From positions 1 through 64,000 of the forward strand of contig CACYTI010000006.1 in assembly GCA_902777275.1 (NCBI GenBank): a stretch of DNA of 64,000 nucleotides. Direction: 5' to 3'. This document shows, piece by piece, positions 58,815 to 64,000 of this stretch. The notes below the pieces were generated by a model. That model made no database searches and had not been told where the DNA came from. It saw only the letters and a list, made by a program, of their open reading frames with translations. Source of the DNA: an uncultured Ruminococcus sp. (GTDB lineage Bacteria; Bacillota; Clostridia; Oscillospirales; Acutalibacteraceae). The position numbers were made by a program, and so were the translations under genes. The stretch's first letter is position 1, and the number at the start of each line of letters is the position of its first letter.

Positions 58815-60428
58815 TTATAACTGAGGACCTGCCGGAACAAGCGCCTTGCCTGCCTCGTTGGTTGTGTATTTGTTGAAGTTCTTGATGAATCTCTGAGCCA
58901 GATCCTTAGCCTTTTCGTCCCATTCAGCGGGATTTGCGTAGGTGTCTCTGGGATCGAGAATACCGGTGTCAACTCCCTCAAGCTCGGTGGGAACCTCAAG
59001 GTTGAAGTAAGGGATCTTCTTTGTGGGGGCATCCTTGATCGCTCCTCCGAGGATCGCGTCGATAATGCCGCGTGTGTCCTTGATAGTGATTCTCTTGCCC
59101 GTGCCGTTCCAGCCGGTGTTTACGAGGTACGCCTTTGCGCCGCTCTTTTCCATTCTCTTAACAAGCTCCTCGGCGTACTTGGTGGGGTGAAGTTCGAGGA
59201 AAGCCTGACCGAAGCAGGCGGAGAAGGTGGGAGTGGGCTCGGTGATACCGCGCTCTGTTCCCGCAAGCTTTGCGGTGAAGCCCGAGAGGAAGTAGTACTG
59301 AGTCTGCTCGGGGGTGAGGATAGAAACGGGAGGAAGAACTCCGAAAGCGTCAGCCGAAAGGAAAATAACATTTTCAGCGGCGGGACCCGAGGAAATATTG
59401 TTGACTTTCTTTACGATCTTCTCGATGTGCTCAATGGGATAAGAAACGCGGGTGTTCTCGGTTACGCTCTTGTCGGCAAAGTCGATGGAGCTGTCCTCGT
59501 TAACGGTGACGTTTTCAAGCAGAGCGTTTCTCTTGATGGCGTTGTAGATGTCGGGCTCGCTCTCCTTGTCAAGACCGATCACCTTCGCGTAGCAGCCGCC
59601 TTCAAAATTGAAAACGCCGTTGTCGTCCCAGCCGTGCTCATCGTCGCCGATAAGCAGTCTCTTGGGGTCGGTTGAAAGGGTGGTTTTGCCCGTGCCGGAC
59701 AGACCGAAGAAGATAGCGGTGTTCTCGCCGTTCATATCGGTGTTGGCGGAGCAGTGCATTGAGGCGATTCCCTGAAGCGGCAGGAAGTAGTTCATCATCG
59801 AGAACATACCCTTCTTCATCTCGCCGCCGTACCAGGTGTTGAGAATGACCTGCTCGCGACTCGAAACATTAAAGAGAACCGCTGTCTCGGAGTTGAGTCC
59901 GAGCTCCTTGTAGTTTTCAACCTTTGCCTTTGAAGCGGTGTAAACGATGAAGTTCGGCTCATATGTTTCAAGCTCCTCGTCGGTGGGGATGATGAACATA
60001 TTCTTAACAAAGTGAGCCTGCCATGCGACCTCCATAATGAAGCGCACTGCCATACGGGTATCCTTGTTAGCGCCGCAGTAGGTGTCTACAACGTAGAGCT
60101 TTTTGCCCGAAAGCTCTTCAAGAGCGAGCTTCTTGCAGGTGTCCCACGCCTCCTGAGTTGCGGGGTGGTTGTCGTTGGGATAGTCGGGAGTGGTCCACCA
60201 AACGGTATCCTTGCTCTTTTCATCCATTACAATAAATTTGTCTTTGGGTGAACGACCCGTGTAAACGCCTGTCATAACGTTAACGGCGCCTAATTCGGTG
60301 AGCTGACCTTTATCGTAGCCCTCAAGAGCGGGATCCATCTCGTCCTCGAAAAGCTGCTCGTAAGAAGGATTGTAAATGATCTCCTTTACGTCCTGAATGC
60401 CGTATTTGGTTAAATCGGGTTTTGCCAT
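58815..60428 (-). CDS. pckA: Phosphoenolpyruvate carboxykinase (ATP)
   Basis: A 537-residue enzyme interconverting oxaloacetate plus ATP and phosphoenolpyruvate plus CO2. [13 protein letters not shown] is the kinase 1a P-loop, [24 protein letters not shown] the metal and substrate site. [16 protein letters not shown] and [14 protein letters not shown] are ATP-type signatures. ATG 60428 follows GAGGAATC; the longer in-frame start at 60497 lies upstream of the ribosome site and overlaps the promoter. In fermenting Ruminococci it probably runs toward oxaloacetate, feeding succinate. Confidence 0.97.
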   Translation of the reverse strand: MAKPDLTKYGIQDVKEIIYNPSYEQLFEDEMDPALEGYDKGQLTELGAVNVMTGVYTGRSPKDKFIVMDEKSKDTVWWTTPDYPNDNHPATQEAWDTCKKLALEELSGKKLYVVDTYCGANKDTRMAVRFIMEVAWQAHFVKNMFIIPTDEELETYEPNFIVYTASKAKVENYKELGLNSETAVLFNVSSREQVILNTWYGGEMKKGMFSMMNYFLPLQGIASMHCSANTDMNGENTAIFFGLSGTGKTTLSTDPKRLLIGDDEHGWDDNGVFNFEGGCYAKVIGLDKESEPDIYNAIKRNALLENVTVNEDSSIDFADKSVTENTRVSYPIEHIEKIVKKVNNISSGPAAENVIFLSADAFGVLPPVSILTPEQTQYYFLSGFTAKLAGTERGITEPTPTFSACFGQAFLELHPTKYAEELVKRMEKSGAKAYLVNTGWNGTGKRITIKDTRGIIDAILGGAIKDAPTKKIPYFNLEVPTELEGVDTGILDPRDTYANPAEWDEKAKDLAQRFIKNFNKYTTNEAGKALVPAGPQL

Positions 60429-60467
60429 AGATGATTCCTCTTTTCTGTGAGTTATTTGTACAAGTAT

Positions 60468-60497
60468 ATAATACCATAGCATAAAGCTCGTTGTCAA
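60468..60497 (-). promoter_or_regulatory. Promoter of pckA
   Basis: On the minus strand TTGACA (60497-60492), 18-base spacer, TATTAT (60473-60468). Strong promoter. Confidence 0.7.
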
Positions 60498-60962
60498 TAT
60501 TGCCCCGTTTACAAATAAAACTGTAAAAATGCAGTTTTTTCAGCGAATTCTTTCAAAAATAAGCAGATTTTAAGGAGTGTTGCCTGACAAAAGCCGTGAT
60601 TTTGAAGCGAAAGAGTTTTTTGCTGTCATTTTTTGAAAAAAGAATTTTAAATTTCCGAAACGAATCGAAAGAAAAAAGTGTTGTTATAAAAAGTATAGTT
60701 TTCAAACTAATACAAATAGTCTCTCCGCAGCAAATGAAGTGAGAGATTTGAGCATTCTTTTAAGGTAGCGCTGATTTATTCACGCCTTGCGGTCGGGCAA
60801 GCTGACGGAAAATCCGACTGCACAATTTGCATATCCAAATCAGTCTTTGCGTCCTTATAATTTCCAAACGCGCATAAGCACGAAATCTGCACGACATTAA
60901 ATTATTATAGATTTCCTTAACAAACGCTGAACGATTCTACTGTGGAAATTTATCCGTTGTCA
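60498..60962. repeat. Intergenic region with degenerate MITE copy and 73-bp repeat copy 3
   Basis: No gene. About 60768-60845 is a shortened, degenerate relative of the 174-bp element in the opposite orientation (CTGATTTATTCACGCCT at one end, CCAAATCAG at the other). Right after it, about 60855-60919, is an inverted copy of the 73-bp repeat (core CGTGCTTATGCGCG on the minus strand). The stretch 60500-60760 is AT-rich and shows nothing else. Confidence 0.6.
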
Positions 60963-61778
60963 TCAGCTATCGGGCGTCAAGCGAATAACAACTAACTCCC
61001 TCGGATTTTTGAATCGCGGCATTGCCACAGTGTTGGAGCAGCCCGCCGAGACAACTATGCGGTCTTCAAACAGCCCTCCGTCATATTTCGGGAACAGACC
61101 GCTGCCTGAGGAAAACAGACCCTTTCCGAACAGGCGTATCTGACCGCCGTGATTGTGTCCCGAAAGCGTTAAGTCGATGTCATTTTTGGGCACAATCTTG
61201 TCGAAGTATTCGGGATGATGACACAGCAGCAGCTTAAAGCCGTGCTTCTCAGAAAAGCTTTGCAGCCAATCAGTGTCGGGCACAGAGGAAAGACCGCCAA
61301 TCAATAATTTGCAGCCGCCGACAGTAAGCTGAGTGTCGGCATTGTCGAGCAGGACAGCCCCGCTTTCTCGAATCACGGCGTGATCCTCGTCCTCAAGCTT
61401 GCCCTCATGGTTGCCGAGACTCATAACCGTGGGAGCGATTTCGGGAGCGCCTTTTATAAAGCGATAGGCGTTTTTGATGTCGGGGCGGTTGTGCCTGCCC
61501 AAAACGAATACAAAAAACCAATTTACATAATACGCGGCTTCGATTATTGCTTTCCGCAGAAAATTATTGCTCTTTGAAATGACGGTGTTTTCCGCAATAT
61601 GATACCTTTCAAGCGTATCGCCCGAAACCGCGATCAAATCGGGCTTTACTTGTCTGAGCAGCTCAAGAAACTCGTCTCCGTTCCGCTCGTGCAGGTCGGA
61701 AACGTGCGCGATCGTGAGAGGCTTATCAAGCTTTGATGACTTGACAGTATATTCGGTTATCACAGCCTTTTTCGACAT
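60963..61778 (-). CDS. YkuE/YaeI-type metallophosphoesterase
   Basis: A 271-residue calcineurin-fold phosphoesterase. Metal ligands: HVSDLHERNG (DxH), SGDTLERYH (GDxxxR), SLGNHEGKL (GNHE) and SGHNHGGQIRL (GHxH). No N-terminal membrane helix is evident, unlike many YkuE proteins; a hydrophobic stretch (INWFFVFVLGR, near residue 90) may contact membrane. Lipid-linked substrates such as lipid A precursors or UDP-linked lipids are known for relatives. Start ATG 61778. A short unrecognised frame and an amidohydrolase gene lie upstream. Confidence 0.88.
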   Translation of the reverse strand: MSKKAVITEYTVKSSKLDKPLTIAHVSDLHERNGDEFLELLRQVKPDLIAVSGDTLERYHIAENTVISKSNNFLRKAIIEAAYYVNWFFVFVLGRHNRPDIKNAYRFIKGAPEIAPTVMSLGNHEGKLEDEDHAVIRESGAVLLDNADTQLTVGGCKLLIGGLSSVPDTDWLQSFSEKHGFKLLLCHHPEYFDKIVPKNDIDLTLSGHNHGGQIRLFGKGLFSSGSGLFPKYDGGLFEDRIVVSAGCSNTVAMPRFKNPRELVVIRLTPDS

Positions 61779-62130
61779 ATGACTTCGCTCCGCTAAAGTT
61801 TAATTGAATAATTAAAAAAATATTAAGGGAAATTTTAGGTTCCCATAAAAATATTTTACCGATATTTCCCAAAAAAGTCAACCCTTACGCAGCAACGAGC
61901 GGCGGCAGGCTTTTTATATTCATCTTCATATTCATATTGGCTAAATTCGCTAAGCGTTCGGCAGCGTTCGCTAAAAAACGAGCGGTCAGGTTATATCTTT
62001 CTGACCGGTCGTTATGCGTGGATATTTGAAAAACCGGGGAGCCGTTTGACGTGAAGCTGCGCACGAGAGAGGAAAAAATAGTTCCTGACACTTTTTGCAC
62101 GATTCGCGACTTAAAAGGAAGCTTGTTTTT
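61779..62130. other. Gap between metallophosphoesterase and amidohydrolase
   Basis: Apart from the doubtful short frame at 61885-62100 I see no gene, no terminator and no repeat of the families listed, only a GGGAAATTTTAGGTTCCC-like palindrome near 61830-61850. Confidence 0.4.
61885..62100 (-). CDS. Doubtful 71-residue reading frame
   Basis: A GTG-start open frame without a clear ribosome site. The product (ending RFLANAAERLANLANMNMKM...PPLVAA) has a helical, Leu/Asn-rich C-terminal part. It fills an otherwise empty 350-base gap between two same-strand genes and is richer in GC than that gap's flanks. Could be a real small protein, the remnant of one, or a chance frame in a repeated element. 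Low confidence. Confidence 0.25.
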   Translation of the reverse strand: MQKVSGTIFSSLVRSFTSNGSPVFQISTHNDRSERYNLTARFLANAAERLANLANMNMKMNIKSLPPLVAA

Positions 62131-62943
62131 TTACAGCGGAATACGGAATAGCTTTTTTGCGTTTTTGTACATCAGATTATCGTAATCCTCCGTGGATATC
62201 AGGTTTTTAAGCTCGTTGAAATACTGCTGATACAGCGAGCGGTCTCCGCTTTTGTTGTGCGCGAGGGTGTCCTTTCCGTCTATGGGATTGTCGGTGCCGA
62301 ACAGCATTTTTCCGCTGCCGTACATCCTGATCGCCTCAAGAGTGGTTTTGAGCGGGACCCATGTGGTGTCGCCGTACAGATTGGGCAGCTTTCCGAGCAA
62401 ATCGAGAGCCGCCGAGTTATCCGTTCCCAAATCCATATGCACCATGACAAAGTTTGTCTCGGGGTGACGCAGAGCGGCGTTGTACAGGTGAGCGGACATA
62501 GCTTCCTCACAGCCGCCCGTGTGCGACACAATGGGCAGATCAAATTTCGCCGCGAGCCTGTAAACGGGTTCGAGCCGCTCGTCGTCGGGAGCGGTGCGCG
62601 AGTGGAACGGGTGAAGCTTCAAGCCGAAAATGATATCCCTGTTCTCTTTGATAAGCGATATAAACTCACTGTCGGGAAGCTCGCTCGCAATTTTGAGCCA
62701 CGGCAGAACGCCAAACTTTCCGGGAGCCATACGTGCTGCCGCTATGGTTTCTCTGAGCAGCAGGCTCTGCGGCTTTTGGTATTCGGGCGGTATGGGGTTT
62801 CCCTGATGATCGAACTCCACCGCCTCAATGTTGCTTATCAATGAAAAGTCAATGCCGTAGCGCTCCATAGAATAGAGCAGGTTTTCAACGGGCATATAAA
62901 AAGGGGGGATTATTCCTATATGGGTATGTGTGTCAATTATCAT
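62131..62943 (-). CDS. Amidohydrolase-family TIM-barrel hydrolase
   Basis: A 270-residue metal-dependent hydrolase (Amidohydro_2-like). MIIDTHTHIGI opens with the metal-binding HxH; KLHPFHSR, IVSHTGG and FGTDNPIDGK supply further His and the catalytic Asp near the C-terminal end of the strands. Start ATG 62943 behind AAGGAAGGAG; a longer in-frame start exists but is before this site. Substrate not predictable; single gene with own promoter (TTGAAT 63045-63040, TATTAT 63022-63017). Confidence 0.88.
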   Translation of the reverse strand: MIIDTHTHIGIIPPFYMPVENLLYSMERYGIDFSLISNIEAVEFDHQGNPIPPEYQKPQSLLLRETIAAARMAPGKFGVLPWLKIASELPDSEFISLIKENRDIIFGLKLHPFHSRTAPDDERLEPVYRLAAKFDLPIVSHTGGCEEAMSAHLYNAALRHPETNFVMVHMDLGTDNSAALDLLGKLPNLYGDTTWVPLKTTLEAIRMYGSGKMLFGTDNPIDGKDTLAHNKSGDRSLYQQYFNELKNLISTEDYDNLMYKNAKKLFRIPL

Positions 62944-63317
62944 GTCGCTCTCCTTCCTTCCTTTATTTTTATATAATTCTGTCTCTTGTTCGTTTCGGAA
63001 AACTGCCGTTAAATCTATAATATCATTTCGCCTGATACTATTCAATAAGATTTTCTTTAAGTAATAAAAAAGTATATTATTTTGACCCTGTATGTATTAT
63101 GCCGACAAAAAATCTCTTTACAATTACCGTGAAATGGTATATAATGTTTCGAGATAATGCTTTTTTATGAGGCTTAAAGGCGCTTTTGACTCATTATTGC
63201 GGCTATTAAATAGCTGTAATTTGTCTTTAGATGCCAAATTTTTCTACAAAAATCTGATGATTTTTGGCGATATTTTGCTTTACTGCACTTTAAAAAACAG
63301 ATTTGGGAGGTAATGTG
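62944..63317. promoter_or_regulatory. Divergent promoter region between amidohydrolase and glycerophosphotransferase genes
   Basis: Two divergent promoters are visible: minus strand TTGAAT/TATTAT (63045-63017), plus strand TTTACA (63117-63122) and TATAAT (63140-63145), 17 bases apart. The plus-strand transcript has a 170-base leader with no clear structure. Confidence 0.55.
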
Positions 63318-64000
63318 TTGAAAGCGTATATCGATCCCGGTACGGGAAGTATGCTTTTTGCCATATTGATCGGTATTTTCGGCGCGGCGGGATTTTTTTT
63401 CAGAAACATTATCACCAAGCTGAGGTTTGCTTTGTCTGCGGGAAAAAACAAGGAGCTCATGCAAAGCAAGCAGCCGCTGGTGATTTTTTCCGATGATAAG
63501 CGATATTGGAAAAACTTTGAGCCGATTTGCAGAGAGCTGGATAAACGGGGCTTTGAGGTCACGTATATGACAGCCTCTCAGGATGACCCGGTGTTAGAGA
63601 ATCCGTATCCTAATATTCACGGGCAGTTTATCGGCTCGGGAAACAAGGCTTTTGCGAAGATGAATTTTCTTAACGCGAGCATGGTTTTATCGACTACTCC
63701 GGGGCTTGACGTTTATCAGTGGAAGCGCTCCAAAAATGTCGATTATTATATTCATATTCCACACGCGGCGAGCGACATTACGATTTACCGTATGTTCGGC
63801 ATTGACTATTACGACTCCGTTATGGTTTCGGGAAAATATCAGATAGATCAGATACGAAAGCTTGAAAAGCTACGCGATCTGCCCGCAAAGGAGATCGTGT
63901 TGGGCGGCTTGCCGTATATGGACGAAATGGTAAAGCGTTATACCGCGGACAAAATCGAAGAAAACACTGTTACAACGGTGCTGTTGGCTCCTTCATGGGG
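63318..64000 (+). CDS. CDP-glycerol glycerophosphotransferase-like protein, 5' part
   Basis: The gene runs off the window; about 227 residues are visible. An N-terminal transmembrane helix (about 10-30, SMLFAILIGIFGAAGFFF) precedes a Glyphos_transf-like domain (VIFSDDKRYWKNFEPICREL, then FLNASMVLSTTPGLDVYQW, HIPHAASDI). This resembles the TagB/TagF-type family that transfers glycerol phosphate in teichoic acid or related polymer synthesis. TTG 63318 is seven bases after GGGAGG; GTG 63315 is also in frame. The C-terminal catalytic part is not in the window. Confidence 0.75.
   Translation, partial: MKAYIDPGTGSMLFAILIGIFGAAGFFFRNIITKLRFALSAGKNKELMQSKQPLVIFSDDKRYWKNFEPICRELDKRGFEVTYMTASQDDPVLENPYPNIHGQFIGSGNKAFAKMNFLNASMVLSTTPGLDVYQWKRSKNVDYYIHIPHAASDITIYRMFGIDYYDSVMVSGKYQIDQIRKLEKLRDLPAKEIVLGGLPYMDEMVKRYTADKIEENTVTTVLLAPSW

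Noticed and set aside
63313-63321. ATG at 63313 as start of the glycerophosphotransferase-like gene
   Set aside because: It is out of frame and stops after two codons; GTG 63315 or TTG 63318 give the protein.
1-64000. tRNA or rRNA genes
   Set aside because: I saw no cloverleaf with CCA-like acceptor ends or rRNA-conserved stretches in the gaps, though without a scan a single tRNA could be missed.

Overview
The window looks like chromosome of a spore-forming, anaerobic Firmicute of the Oscillospiraceae/Ruminococcus type. Four secreted proteins carry dockerin modules and one of them also has two cohesin-like modules, which points to a Ruminococcus-style extracellular enzyme complex (cellulosome or amylosome). 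Sporulation genes (spoIVA, a DUF3794/LysM coat-type protein, gpr, spoIIP), intermediate GC, and TTG/GTG starts behind strong AGGAGG sites fit this. I cannot name the species. There is no rRNA or tRNA gene that I can see, no complete insertion sequence and no phage.

Layout. 1-7.1 kb: end of a Ca2+-type P-type ATPase, ppa, an ECF sigma factor overlapping a membrane-anchored beta-propeller protein, a laccase-domain protein, an RluA-type pseudouridine synthase and an orphan RelB/DinJ antitoxin. 7.2-15 kb: two tiny conserved-looking proteins, a scaffoldin-like cohesin/dockerin protein, a DUF3794-LysM/spoIVA operon behind a sigma-E-like promoter, and a dockerin-tagged BspA-type LRR protein. 15-25 kb: OadG/OadB sodium pump subunits, a CpsC/CpsD tyrosine-kinase pair, an aminotransferase, the glycolytic cluster pgk-tpiA-gpmI and trmL. 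25-34 kb: cell-wall proteins (G5/M23 peptidase, GH25 lysozyme, Fn3/L,D-transpeptidase), a WG-repeat-like lipoprotein, an HD hydrolase and a dCMP deaminase. 34-40.7 kb: trkA-trkH potassium uptake behind a highly structured leader, an ApbE lipoprotein, a half-dockerin remnant, a type III (ToxIN/CptIN-like) toxin-antitoxin system and a radical SAM enzyme. 41-53.8 kb: a large dockerin-tagged type I pullulanase, a Tyr/Asp-tailed lipoprotein, a copper ATPase with a fused C-terminal CopZ-like domain, a lipase-like protein, a dockerin-tagged papain-family protease, gpr and spoIIP. 54.5-64 kb: dusB, glyA, rarA, pckA, a metallophosphoesterase, an amidohydrolase and the start of a CDP-glycerol glycerophosphotransferase-like gene.

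How the parts fit: the dockerin proteins (pullulanase, protease, LRR protein) could dock on cohesins such as those of the protein at 7.6 kb, giving a surface starch-degrading assembly. pgk/tpiA/gpmI and pckA handle the resulting sugar and C4 metabolism, and OadG/OadB may conserve energy from decarboxylation.

Non-coding DNA is unusually rich. There are two 174-bp MITE-like copies ending just before ribosome binding sites, two ~220-bp arrays of mini-hairpins with variable stems and a constant spacer, three elements whose terminal 10-bp repeats are copy-specific, a 73-bp repeat family, a multibranched leader plus terminator before trkA, and a two-repeat RNA antitoxin whose stems covary. The RNA antitoxin, the trkA leader and the hairpin arrays are the observations most worth follow-up.
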